NCBI GenBank assembly: GCA_018208355.1
Contig: CP062796.1
Coordinates: 1,854,517-1,918,516 of the forward strand
Length of the DNA stretch: 64,000 nucleotides
DNA from: Candidatus Fermentithermobacillus carboniphilus
GTDB lineage: Bacteria; Bacillota; Sulfobacillia; Fermentithermobacillales; Fermentithermobacillaceae
Direction: 5' to 3'
Positions 50,396 to 59,820 of this stretch are shown piece by piece; within the stretch, counting starts at the first letter, position 1; every line of letters starts with the position of its first letter. The notes under the pieces are model-generated. The model saw only the letters and a program-made list of their open reading frames with translations, did not search any database and was not told the DNA's origin. The position numbers and the translations under genes were made by a program.

Positions 50396-50959
50396 GTGAG
50401 GTACAGGGGTGAGACTACTTACGAGCTAACGGTCTGCGGTCTCAAGAGGACTCTTCCGGTGATACAGGTAGGTCCGGATCTGTGGATAGCGTCTTTCGTC
50501 ATGCTGGGCGACACGCAGCTGGTCAACGTTTGCGCAAGAGCACTTGCGTCCAGGCTAGCAACTTACGATTTCGACATGCTTGTGGGGCCGGAGGCCAAGG
50601 CAGTTCCGCTTTTACAGTCCCTGTCAACGCTTCTCGGACAGGACCGTTATGTTGTTTGCAGGAAAAGCGTAAAGTCGTACATGCGAGATCCGGTGGTGGT
50701 TGAGGTCCAGTCTATCACCACGAAAGGCGTCCAGACATTGGTCCTCGATGGTCCCGATGCAGAGAGGATCCGGGGAAAACGCGTTGTCATAGTGGATGAC
50801 GTGGTATCTACCGGTGGCAGCATGAGGGCCGTCGAAAACCTCATGGAAAAAGTAGGCGCCAAGATAGTTTGCAGGGCCGCCGTCCTCAAGGAAGGCTCCG
50901 GTTTCTCAGGCGACCTCATTTATCTCCAAGACTTACCTATCTTCACCAGGGAAGGTTAG
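50396..50959 (+). CDS. Purine-type phosphoribosyltransferase
   Basis: 187 residues with the PRPP-binding loop 'RVVIVDDVVSTGGSMRAV', a hallmark of type I PRTases, and an adenine/xanthine PRT-like N-terminus ('MLVGPEAKAVPLLQSLSTLL', 'YVVCRKSVKSYM'). It would attach ribose-5-phosphate to a purine base, or be a PurR-like sensor without enzymatic use. GTG 50396 follows GGAGGTG at good spacing. Its TAG stop runs straight, in frame, into a spermidine-synthase-like remnant. Confidence 0.88.
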   Translation: MRYRGETTYELTVCGLKRTLPVIQVGPDLWIASFVMLGDTQLVNVCARALASRLATYDFDMLVGPEAKAVPLLQSLSTLLGQDRYVVCRKSVKSYMRDPVVVEVQSITTKGVQTLVLDGPDAERIRGKRVVIVDDVVSTGGSMRAVENLMEKVGAKIVCRAAVLKEGSGFSGDLIYLQDLPIFTREG

Positions 50960-51472
50960 ACAGAGTCACTGCGGAATGATGAGGGGCTGTGCTTTACCGC
51001 ACAGTCCCGGGCCATTCGGGCGAACCGGGAAAGGCTTAACCCGGGCGGGGTTGTGGCGTGTAATATCATCGGCGCCCTTTCTGGCCCGAATTCGAAGTTA
51101 TTCCGCTCGATGTACTTCACGTTTGCCAGGATCTTCCCGGTAAATTTCGTATTTCCCGTAGACTATAGCGAAGATAGCGAGTATTTCTACAGGAACATAA
51201 TAGTTTTCGGCGTGAAGACCGGCAACAGGGGTGCTACCGGGAATGCGGGGGGCACCGGTCAGTCGGATGCCACAGGTGAGCTGGTACCAGCAGAAGCGCT
51301 GAGCCGCGATGAAATCATCAAGCGGGCAGAAGCCCTTTCCCGGGAGAAGGTTACCATCAAGAGGTTCCCGGAAATTGCCAGAAACTTATATCAGAGACAA
51401 ATCGATTCGGAGGATGTCGTCCTCCTTACAGATGAATATGCCCCGGTTGACGCGCTCTTGCACCTTTACTAG
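50960..51472 (+). pseudogene. C-terminal remnant of a spermidine-synthase-like protein
   Basis: Immediately after the PRT stop, in the same frame, the sequence reads like the last third of spermidine synthase-family proteins: 'RERLNPGGVVACNIIGAL', 'RSMYFTFARIFPVNFVFPVD', 'RNIIVFG' and the end motif 'LLTDEYAPVDALLHLY'. The N-terminal Rossmann part with the SAM/substrate site is missing, so it cannot be an active synthase. A GTG at 51053 could start a 139-residue product. It is most likely a deletion remnant; translation after PRT readthrough is a remote alternative. Confidence 0.7.
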
Positions 51473-51497
51473 CCCAGAAGCGACCATTGCTTGGCGT

Positions 51498-53045
51498 TCA
51501 CACCGCTATCTGTTTCCATTTCCCGGTCTTGAACCGCCACTGGAAGAGGACCGACCTGATAATTTGGTCCGAGACCATGGCATACCATGCCCCGGGGAGT
51601 TGGAGGTTCATTACCGTCACGAGGAGGTAAGTAAGCACGACTCTAACTACCCACGCGCTTCCCCCGGTTATATACATGACCCAGGCAGTATCGCCCGCCC
51701 CGCGGAGGCCACCTGCCAGGACGTGATTTATGGCCATAAATGGCTGGGCGATGGCCACTATCTTCAGCACCGTGCTACCCAGATAGATGACCGTGGGATT
51801 ATCGGGAGTGAATAGTTTCACAACCACCGGTGCTCCCGCGAAAAGCAAGAAACCCGCACATCCCATGGCGATGGCGGCGATCTTCTGGCATTTACGCGCA
51901 GCCAGCTCTGCTTTCTCCCTGTCTTCGAAACCGAGATACTGGCCCACAAGAGTGGTGGTAGCTGCTCCGAAACTGAAACCTACGGTTAGAGATATAGACT
52001 CGATCCTCAGCGCTATCTGGTGAGCGGCATATGCATTGGTTCCCAGGCCGGCTACAGCCCTCGTGTAAAGCAGCTGAGCTCCCCTAAGGGTCAGCCTCTC
52101 ACCCGACGCGGGGAGGCCGATCCTGAGTACTGTCCTGAGGGTTTCAGCGTGAGGCTTGAAGGACCCTCTGTAGAAGTACCTGATCGGATTGGAGGTTTTG
52201 GTGGTGAGGATGATGATGAGCATCATGCCGGTGAACCTGGCAAAGGCCGTCGCGAGCCCCGCTCCTTCAGTACCCATCCTCGGGAACCCGAAGTTACCGC
52301 CGATGAGGAGGTAGTTTCCGGCGAGATTCACCAGGTTTACCACCATCCCCACGTACATGGGCAGCTTTGTATCGCCGGCCCCCCTCAGAGCTGCGGCAAA
52401 AGTCATGGTAACGAACTCGAAAACCAGGGATAGTCCCTTCCACCAGAAGTAGGGGATGCCCTGTTCGATGACTTCTTTTTCGGCGCCCATGAGAAACAGG
52501 CTATGCTCTGCGAATACAGAAAAAAGGAGAAAAGCTGTGATACCGATGGTTCCAGCGATAAGGAGGGACTGTCTCACGGTTTCCTGGGCATCTTCGAACC
52601 GACCAGCCCCTACTCGCCGGGCCACCACGGAGGTGGTCCCCACACGGATGGCGTCGAAGAATCCGGTGGCAATCATCGATATCTGGTTAGATAGCCCCAC
52701 CGCCGCCACAGACGCCGCGCCGACCCGCCCCACCATGACCATGTCTGCGGCGTCAACCACCGATTGAAGGAGCCTCTCGGCCAGGAGAGGTACCACGAGA
52801 ATCCAGATGTTCTGCTCAATGGTGTGACTGGCGAGGTCAAGAACTCTATTGCGCTTGTGGCCCTTTTCGGAGAACGCCAGGACCTGAGCCGGGGCTTCTT
52901 CAGCGCTCGACGCCGTACCAAATGGGGAGGCATCTTTTGTCCCCGGCAGCGGAGGGGAGGTTGAGCCTTCCACCGGGGCTGTCCTCGAGACGGAAGTTTT
53001 TGCGGAAGTTTCTTCTACCGAGGCTCCGTTGAAATTGCTGCTCAT
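51498..53045 (-). CDS. MATE-family multidrug/metabolite efflux protein
   Basis: About 515 residues: a polar N-terminal extension of roughly 70 residues, then 12 helices in the two-fold MATE arrangement. Motifs: 'LLQSVVDAADMVMVGRVGA' in the first half and 'ERLTLRGAQLLYTRAVAGLG' with 'AHQIALRIESISLTVGFSFG' in the second. MATE proteins export drugs or metabolites using Na+ or H+ gradients. ATG 53045 has AAGGGTGA upstream. The disordered N-terminus (rich in S, T, P, E) is longer than usual. It is convergent with the spermidine-synthase remnant. Confidence 0.92.
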   Translation of the reverse strand: MSSNFNGASVEETSAKTSVSRTAPVEGSTSPPLPGTKDASPFGTASSAEEAPAQVLAFSEKGHKRNRVLDLASHTIEQNIWILVVPLLAERLLQSVVDAADMVMVGRVGAASVAAVGLSNQISMIATGFFDAIRVGTTSVVARRVGAGRFEDAQETVRQSLLIAGTIGITAFLLFSVFAEHSLFLMGAEKEVIEQGIPYFWWKGLSLVFEFVTMTFAAALRGAGDTKLPMYVGMVVNLVNLAGNYLLIGGNFGFPRMGTEGAGLATAFARFTGMMLIIILTTKTSNPIRYFYRGSFKPHAETLRTVLRIGLPASGERLTLRGAQLLYTRAVAGLGTNAYAAHQIALRIESISLTVGFSFGAATTTLVGQYLGFEDREKAELAARKCQKIAAIAMGCAGFLLFAGAPVVVKLFTPDNPTVIYLGSTVLKIVAIAQPFMAINHVLAGGLRGAGDTAWVMYITGGSAWVVRVVLTYLLVTVMNLQLPGAWYAMVSDQIIRSVLFQWRFKTGKWKQIAV

Positions 53046-53180
53046 GTCTTCACCCTTATTTCGATACACAAACTATCTTAAGAGAATCATATTAGTGAAA
53101 CCTTCCAAGGTCAATTACCATGGGCCGGAATCTAGCCACCATGTCGGAACTTGGAACGTTCATCCAACTGTTGTTTTGAG

Positions 53181-53269
53181 TGGGCAGAGTCGGAAGCTGA
53201 CCGGTGCACACTCCAACACCGGTCCATCGTCCGACCCAGTGGTAGGAATTTCGTATCGCGTAGCGAAAT
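53181..53269 (+). ncRNA. Candidate structured 5' leader of the amidohydrolase gene
   Basis: Nested pairing TGG (53181-53183)/CCA, GTCGGA (53189-53194)/TCCGAC (53230-53235) and GACCGGTG (53199-53206)/CACCGGTC (53217-53224) makes one long hairpin. A second hairpin, ATTTCG/CGAAAT (53248-53269), follows. It lies 30-120 bases before the start codon. No known riboswitch or T-box motif is recognised. Confidence 0.4.
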
Positions 53270-53300
53270 AACCGGGAAACTGAGGAGGTGGTGGTTCAAC

Positions 53301-54497
53301 ATGTTAGCCATTATTAATGGCAAGGTTTATACCGTTACTTCCGGAACGATCGAAAACGGAGTTGTTCTTGTGGAGGATGGCAAGATCAAGGCGGTGGGGA
53401 AGGATCTCAAGGTCCCTGAAGGGGCGGAAGTAATGGACGCCAGGGAAAAAGTTGTGACTCCCGGTCTCATAGACGCCCACAGCCACCTTGCGGTTTTCGG
53501 CGAGCCCTCGGTGTTTGCCAACGCAGATGGGAACGAGATGTCTGACCCGGTCACTCCCCAGCTCCGGGGAATGGATTCCCTTAATCCTCAAGATCCCGCG
53601 ATACCGGACGTCCTTTCTGGAGGAGTGACCACGGTGTATACCGGCCCCGGCAGCGCCAACGTGATCGGGGGTACCGGTTTTGCCATGAAACTGAGGGGTA
53701 GGACGGCTGAAGAGATGATCATCCCGGGAACTGAGGGTATGAAGATGGCTCTGGGTGAGAATCCCAAGAGGGTTTACGGAGAGATGCAGAAAAAAGCCCC
53801 GCGGACCCGTATGGCCAACGCCGCCATCCTAAGGGAGGCCCTGGTGAAAGCGCAGAACTACATGAATAAGATCGAAAAAGCCAGGGCTAAAGAATCTACA
53901 GGCGAAAATGCGGGTTATCCTGACAGGGACCTCAAGATGGAAGCTTTGGTCAAAGTCTTAAAGCGTGAGATGAAAGCCAGGATACACGCCCACCGGGCTG
54001 ACGACATCATGACCGCCATCCGGATCGCCGAAGAGTTCAACCTGGACTTCGTCATTGAGCATGCCACCGAAGGGTATCTCATTGCCGACATTCTGGCTAA
54101 GAAGAAGGTCCCGTGCACAGTAGGACCCCTCCTTATGAGCCGTTCGAAGATGGAACTTGTGAACGTTACTTTAAAGAACCCCGGTATTCTGGCCAAAGCG
54201 GGAGTGAAGATAGCCATCCAGTGCGATACCACCACCAACACAAGGTGGCTTGGGCTTCATGCGGGGCTTGCCGTGCGTGAAGGAATGCCCGAAGACGAGG
54301 CCATGAGAGCAATTACCATAAACGCCGCCGAAATCTTGGGCATAGCCGACAGGGTGGGGAGCCTGGAGGCGGGGAAAGACGCCGACATAGTGATCTGGAG
54401 CGGGCATCCCTTCTGTAGCCTTACGGTGGCGGAAAAGGTATTCATCGAAGGTAGAGTCGTGTACGAGAGGAAAGATCCCGTGCCTAGTTGCTGCTGA
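53301..54497 (+). CDS. Amidohydrolase-family metal-dependent hydrolase
   Basis: 398 residues. The N-terminal beta-sandwich ('MLAIINGKVYTVTSGTIENG') is followed by the TIM-barrel with the metal H-x-H in 'PGLIDAHSHLAVFG', further His in 'RIHAHRADDI' and 'DFVIEHATEGYL', and Asp in 'IAIQCDTTTNT'. The C-terminus has the usual 'LGIADRVGSLEAGKDADIVI'. Relatives include imidazolonepropionase-like and prolidase-like enzymes acting on cyclic amides or peptides. ATG 53301 has GAGGAGGTGG; the frame is open further upstream but that is the structured leader. Confidence 0.9.
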   Translation: MLAIINGKVYTVTSGTIENGVVLVEDGKIKAVGKDLKVPEGAEVMDAREKVVTPGLIDAHSHLAVFGEPSVFANADGNEMSDPVTPQLRGMDSLNPQDPAIPDVLSGGVTTVYTGPGSANVIGGTGFAMKLRGRTAEEMIIPGTEGMKMALGENPKRVYGEMQKKAPRTRMANAAILREALVKAQNYMNKIEKARAKESTGENAGYPDRDLKMEALVKVLKREMKARIHAHRADDIMTAIRIAEEFNLDFVIEHATEGYLIADILAKKKVPCTVGPLLMSRSKMELVNVTLKNPGILAKAGVKIAIQCDTTTNTRWLGLHAGLAVREGMPEDEAMRAITINAAEILGIADRVGSLEAGKDADIVIWSGHPFCSLTVAEKVFIEGRVVYERKDPVPSCC

Positions 54498-54513
54498 AAT
54501 CCTCCTCATCCCG

Positions 54514-54550
54514 GGACCGGGAAGAGCCATCTCATCTTCCCGGTCCTTTT
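54514..54550 (+). terminator. Rho-independent terminator of the amidohydrolase gene
   Basis: A perfect 12-bp stem (54514-54525 with 54535-54546) with a 9-base loop is followed by TTTT, 17 bases after the stop codon. Confidence 0.93.
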
Positions 54551-54917
54551 AAATGTTTGCTATTCTCCTGGCAGGTGTGCGGGCAGCCGGGCTCCCTGCC
54601 ACGCTGGCTTCGAGATCTCTCCATCCCCGGCTACTTTCTTATGGTGGAGTATGCGGATTCCCAGTATAATCAACACCCTGCATTTCGGTAAGACTGCAGG
54701 ATAATAGTTCCCTCCCGGAACTTGGTGCCGGTAACAGGGCCGCATTAGCTTCAGAGCGTGGCCGGAGATGATGTTTTCCGCAGTTTTTGCCATCGTTCTT
54801 TCATGCATCAACTGGAACCGGTGCGGTCCGGATCATGTCAAAGTTAATGTGTGAGCCGAGAAGATATAGGCTCGGATTTTATTTATGCGGTTTATGGTTG
54901 AAAGGTGGTACTGGAAC
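54551..54917. other. Intergenic region before the lipoprotein gene
   Basis: About 365 bases without a credible gene. Near its end GAGCC (54854-54858) and GGCTC (54870-54874) with flanking CCGAG/CTCGG can pair, followed by ATTTTATTT; this may be a leader hairpin or a second terminator. The promoter of the lipoprotein gene is expected here. Confidence 0.4.
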
Positions 54918-56543
54918 ATGTCCGGACTGTTCAAACGCCAGGTTAATCGGGGACCGATAAGGAAAATGATGCCCAACAAAGGGGCGTTCATTAAATGGTT
55001 ATCCTTCAAAGGGCTGCCCGGCAAGGGACTTACGGCAAGGGTCTTAGCAACAGTTATATTGATCGCCGGGGTCATTTCGGGTTGCGCACGACCTTTCTGG
55101 AAGACCTCGCGAACGTTAAGCCCGCATGTCCTAAGTTCATTCGAGGTGAGCGGGGGCTATTGGATCTCGAGCCCAGACAGTTCCATCTCACCTGACGGTA
55201 AGAAGATGGTTATTGTCAAGGGCGATTCTAAGCGGTACGAGCTGGTCGTGATGGCGCTCGAGGGTTCGGGACCTAACATGGCCGTCGTCGACTCAGTTGA
55301 CAGGCAGTGGACTGCAGACAACTTCTTCGCCTACGTTCCCCTGGCCTGGGCTTCTGATAGCCGTCTCATCTACGCGAGGCACGGGTGGCAAAAAGACGGC
55401 GCCCACGCAGGCAAAAGAGGTCTTTCCATCGTGGCGGCAAACATAGCGGATAAATCTACTGAGGAGATATATTTTGTAGAGCTTCCCCAGGGATGTTACC
55501 TCAGGGATCAGGCGTTCATTCCCGGGAAAGGCAAGATCTACATGACTCTTAGCCAGACAACCGGCAATTCTATCTGGGAAATAGACGTGAAAACGGGTAA
55601 GATGCGCCTTGTCAAAGATGGACTTCCGGTTTACGGCGATCTCTTCCAAGCCAAGATATCCCCGGACGGATCTCACTATGTGTACAGCCTATATGAAGAG
55701 GGCAGGGCGGGGATTTACATCCTGGACGTAGCGACGGGAGAAGAGAGACCGCTTCTGCCCAGCGGGGATACGATGAGTTTCTATCCAAGCTGGTCGCCCG
55801 ATGGCCGCTACGTGGCGGCGTACACGGTAGAAAGGGTACCCGGGGCCAGCGGCACGTCAATACCCAGTTACCAGTTGTTTCCGGCAGAAGACGGTCCTCT
55901 TCCATTATCAACCAGCATAACGGTGGTGGACAAGCAAGGAAAACTTGTCCAGGAAATCAGGGTTGACGGACGGCTCTTGGCCGACTTCCAGTGGGCCAAA
56001 GGTTCCCCGGCCATTGGGTTTGTGGCGGGTATTGTCGATAAAGATTCTTCCTCCAGCGATGAGACATATCCCGGGTACCCGCCCGCGATCATACGTGACA
56101 GCCTGTGGCTGGTCACAGTGGACGGCAAGTCGGCCCCTGTAAAGATCGCAGATGTCCCAAAAGATGGTTCTGGTGGACAGGTGTACGTGGATCCCGTGGC
56201 AGTTGACGTGAAAGGAGAAGGAGTCTTCTACAACTTGTACGTGAGTCAAGAGCGATCCCTGTGGTACGCGGCGAAAGGAAAAGAGCCGGTCAAAGTGGCT
56301 GACGGATCTATGACCTCAGGGGACACGACGCCCGTATACGGAAACGCATTGGTCGGCGCCGCTACTCTTGGAGACAAGACCGTCATCTGGCTTTTGCAGC
56401 CCGGCAAATTCCAGAAACTCGCTGAATATGACGGGGCATATATAGCAGGATTCAACGACACGCTCATGGTCGTCAGCACCCTGGGGTACGACTTGTCGCA
56501 GCAGGCAAAAGGCAAGGTCACCGTCTTCAAGATGTTCAAGTAA
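54918..56543 (+). CDS. Lipoprotein with TolB/WD40-like beta-propeller repeats
   Basis: About 541 residues. A basic N-terminus and hydrophobic run end in the lipobox 'GVISGC', so the protein is membrane-anchored outside the cell; the stretch before the helix is unusually long. The rest has propeller-type blades such as 'SSPDSSISPDGKKMVIVKG', 'QAKISPDGSHYVYSLY' and 'YPSWSPDGRYVAAYT' (the TolB 'SPDG' motif). ATG 54918 has AAAGGTGG nine bases upstream. The function is unknown; it could be a sensor, a peptidase-associated propeller or a wall-associated binding protein. Confidence 0.8.
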   Translation: MSGLFKRQVNRGPIRKMMPNKGAFIKWLSFKGLPGKGLTARVLATVILIAGVISGCARPFWKTSRTLSPHVLSSFEVSGGYWISSPDSSISPDGKKMVIVKGDSKRYELVVMALEGSGPNMAVVDSVDRQWTADNFFAYVPLAWASDSRLIYARHGWQKDGAHAGKRGLSIVAANIADKSTEEIYFVELPQGCYLRDQAFIPGKGKIYMTLSQTTGNSIWEIDVKTGKMRLVKDGLPVYGDLFQAKISPDGSHYVYSLYEEGRAGIYILDVATGEERPLLPSGDTMSFYPSWSPDGRYVAAYTVERVPGASGTSIPSYQLFPAEDGPLPLSTSITVVDKQGKLVQEIRVDGRLLADFQWAKGSPAIGFVAGIVDKDSSSSDETYPGYPPAIIRDSLWLVTVDGKSAPVKIADVPKDGSGGQVYVDPVAVDVKGEGVFYNLYVSQERSLWYAAKGKEPVKVADGSMTSGDTTPVYGNALVGAATLGDKTVIWLLQPGKFQKLAEYDGAYIAGFNDTLMVVSTLGYDLSQQAKGKVTVFKMFK

Positions 56544-56655
56544 GCCCGAAGGATAGGAGATAAGCTACCGGAATACTCAAGTCAAGACCCAAAGCGGGTT
56601 GTTTTTCCCGGGACTTTGCCGTAAGTCGAAGTAACCCGTCGGCGCCGGAACATAA

Positions 56656-56717
56656 TAGACCCACCTGCCAAGTTGCCCATTCTCTAACGCTTATAGGGGA
56701 CACTGGAGGTGGGTCTA
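56656..56717. repeat. 62-bp element bounded by 11-bp inverted repeats
   Basis: TAGACCCACCT (56656-56666) and AGGTGGGTCTA (56707-56717) are perfect inverted repeats around a 40-base core. The element lies between convergent genes. It could be a long-loop bidirectional terminator or a tiny mobile-element remnant; no target-site duplication is obvious. Confidence 0.5.
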
Positions 56718-56727
56718 ATCATTATGT

Positions 56728-57378
56728 CTACCACCGGTAAGCGTCGTCGTTGCTCTTAGCGATGTCGTCACCCAACGGTTCAAGGTGGTCTACGTCATTG
56801 AATTTCTCCACAGACCATCCGTTCTCATCCCTCGTGATGATAGAGATGGACGCGTTATTGGGCGTAGGCGAGCCGGGATCTACCAGTTTTCCGCTGGCGT
56901 AAGCTAGAAGACACCTTATAGGTCCACCGTGGGTAACTATTACTACATTGGAGTCAGGGTATCGTTCATAGATGTCCTCCAGAGCCCTGGTGGTCCTGTC
57001 GAACAGGTCCTTATATGATTCACCGCCTGGTCTTTCCGTCCCAATCGGATCCTGCTTGAAGCGCTCAAACAGTTCGGGGTATTTCTCCCTGCATTCGGCC
57101 ATCGTTTTCCCCTGCAGGATGCCGCAGTGTACCTCGCGGAGCCTCCTGTCGAGAATGAGCTTGCAGTTATGGTATTTGGCGATAGCCATGGCAGTGTCTT
57201 TCGCCCTATCGAGATCGCTTGTGTAGATAACGTCGATCTTGACGCTCCGGAGGCGGGAAGCTACGGCTTCTGCTTGCTTCCTACCACGGTCGGAAAGGGG
57301 GACGTTCAGGTGCCCTTGAAGTATACCTGCCTGGTTGGCTTCGGTTTCTCCGTGCCTCACGATGTAATACGTGCCCAT
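56728..57378 (-). CDS. Histidine phosphatase (phosphoglycerate mutase-like)
   Basis: 216 residues. The catalytic His motif is 'YIVRHGETEANQ', with 'LSDRGRKQAEAVASRL', 'YTSDLDRAKDTA' and the second catalytic His in 'VVIVTHGGPIRCLLAY'. Family members include cofactor-dependent phosphoglycerate mutases, alpha-ribazole phosphatase (CobC) and general phosphatases; these cannot be separated here. ATG 57378. The gene is convergent with the lipoprotein gene and divergent from purA. Confidence 0.9.
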   Translation of the reverse strand: MGTYYIVRHGETEANQAGILQGHLNVPLSDRGRKQAEAVASRLRSVKIDVIYTSDLDRAKDTAMAIAKYHNCKLILDRRLREVHCGILQGKTMAECREKYPELFERFKQDPIGTERPGGESYKDLFDRTTRALEDIYERYPDSNVVIVTHGGPIRCLLAYASGKLVDPGSPTPNNASISIITRDENGWSVEKFNDVDHLEPLGDDIAKSNDDAYRW

Positions 57379-57639
57379 TATCCTGTGCCGGTATTGCCCG
57401 GCCTACCCTCCCTCAAAACTCCGTTGTTTTGTCCCAAAGAGGAAAACAGCGTCTTGTATATCTCCTTCTTCATACAACATTTCGGGCATTAATCCCTTCA
57501 AACCCCGAAAGGTTTATCCTGGCAATTCCTGTGGAGTGTCGATGCGGCGGCAGGGTTACTTTAACCTTGCCCTGGTCTTCTCATTGGATTATCTTTATTG
57601 TGTCAATCCGTGACGCAAACCACAGTATCGAGGAGGGAG

Positions 57640-57653
57640 CGGGTGTAAACCCG
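57640..57653 (+). promoter_or_regulatory. Hairpin between the purA ribosome-binding site and start codon
   Basis: CGGGT-GTAA-ACCCG forms a 5-bp stem between AGGAGGGAG (57631-57639) and ATG 57659. Without it the spacing (19 bases) is far too long; folding brings the two to about 5 bases. Confidence 0.5.
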
Positions 57654-57658
57654 GATAA

Positions 57659-58942
<1,284 letters not shown>

Positions 58943-58947
58943 TATAG

Positions 58948-58977
58948 CCGCCGGCCTTTTGTGCCGGTGGTTCTTTT
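58948..58977 (+). terminator. Rho-independent terminator of purA
   Basis: CCGCCGGC (58948-58955) pairs with GCCGGTGG (58963-58970) with one G-T pair, followed by TTCTTTT. It is six bases after the stop codon. Confidence 0.9.
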
Positions 58978-59028
58978 AAGATAGATCTTTAAGATGACGG
59001 TTCAAATGGGCATGGCAAGGTGATCGGC

Positions 59029-59820
59029 TTGAAAATCATAGTCCTGGTTAAGCAAGTTCCCGAGACATCCGAAGTTGAGATAGATCCGGTCAGGGGAACT
59101 CTCAAGAGAGAAGGCGTTCTGTCCAAGACAAACCCCTATGACCTACACGCTCTGGAAGCTGCCCTGAGGCTTAAAGATGAGGTCGGCGGCGAAGTGACGG
59201 TGCTCAGCATGGGGCCTCCTCAGGCCGAGGCGGTCATCAGAGAAGCCTACTCTATGGGGGCGGATTCCGGCGTTCTCTTGTCAGACCGAGCTTTTGCAGG
59301 AGCGGATACCCTCGCGACGAGTTTTACGCTCAGCCGCGCGATACAGAAGATCGGGTTTGACCTCGTGATCGCAGGTATGCAGAGCACCGATGGAGATACC
59401 GCCCAGGTTGGGCCCGGCGTCGCCGAGCTCCTGGACATACCGCACGTATCATACGTCCGGGAAATCCAGAAAGCTACTCCCGAGGCCCTGACCGTTACCT
59501 GTGACCACGGGGATTACTTTCTCACCATTGAAGTCAGAATCCCCTGTCTTCTAACTGTTTCGAGAGATCTCAACCAGCCGAGGCTGCCGTCGTACAGGAA
59601 GAAGAAATTGACCAAGGACAAGCCGGTACAGGTCTGGGGTCGCAAGGACTTGACTTCAGATGACTCATCCGAAGAATATTTCGGGCTTGACGGGTCTCCC
59701 ACCCGCGTTGAGAGGATATTTGCTCCAGAGAGAAAGCGCGTGAGGGAAATCTGGGAAGGTACGCCGGGCGACCTGGCTGGAAGGCTGTATCACTTTCTCA
59801 AGGAGGCGAGGGGGAAATGA
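59029..59820 (+). CDS. etfB: Electron transfer flavoprotein beta subunit
   Basis: 263 residues from TTG 59029, giving the canonical N-terminus M-K-I-I-V-L-V-K-Q-V-P behind AAGGTGAT. The EtfB flavin/AMP segment 'AGMQSTDGDTAQVGPGVAEL' and 'PCLLTVSRDLNQPR' are present. With EtfA it moves electrons from a dehydrogenase. It overlaps the etfA gene by 4 bp. With a ferredoxin-bearing EtfA and an FAD lactate-type dehydrogenase next door, it matches the electron-confurcating Ldh/EtfAB complex known from Acetobacterium. Confidence 0.93.
   Translation: MKIIVLVKQVPETSEVEIDPVRGTLKREGVLSKTNPYDLHALEAALRLKDEVGGEVTVLSMGPPQAEAVIREAYSMGADSGVLLSDRAFAGADTLATSFTLSRAIQKIGFDLVIAGMQSTDGDTAQVGPGVAELLDIPHVSYVREIQKATPEALTVTCDHGDYFLTIEVRIPCLLTVSRDLNQPRLPSYRKKKLTKDKPVQVWGRKDLTSDDSSEEYFGLDGSPTRVERIFAPERKRVREIWEGTPGDLAGRLYHFLKEARGK

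Noticed and set aside
53181..53269. T-box or known riboswitch
   Set aside because: The conserved T-box antiterminator sequence and known aptamer cores are absent.
53151..53300. In-frame extension of the amidohydrolase to 448 residues
   Set aside because: The family N-terminus begins at ATG 53301 with a strong ribosome-binding site; the extension is the structured leader.
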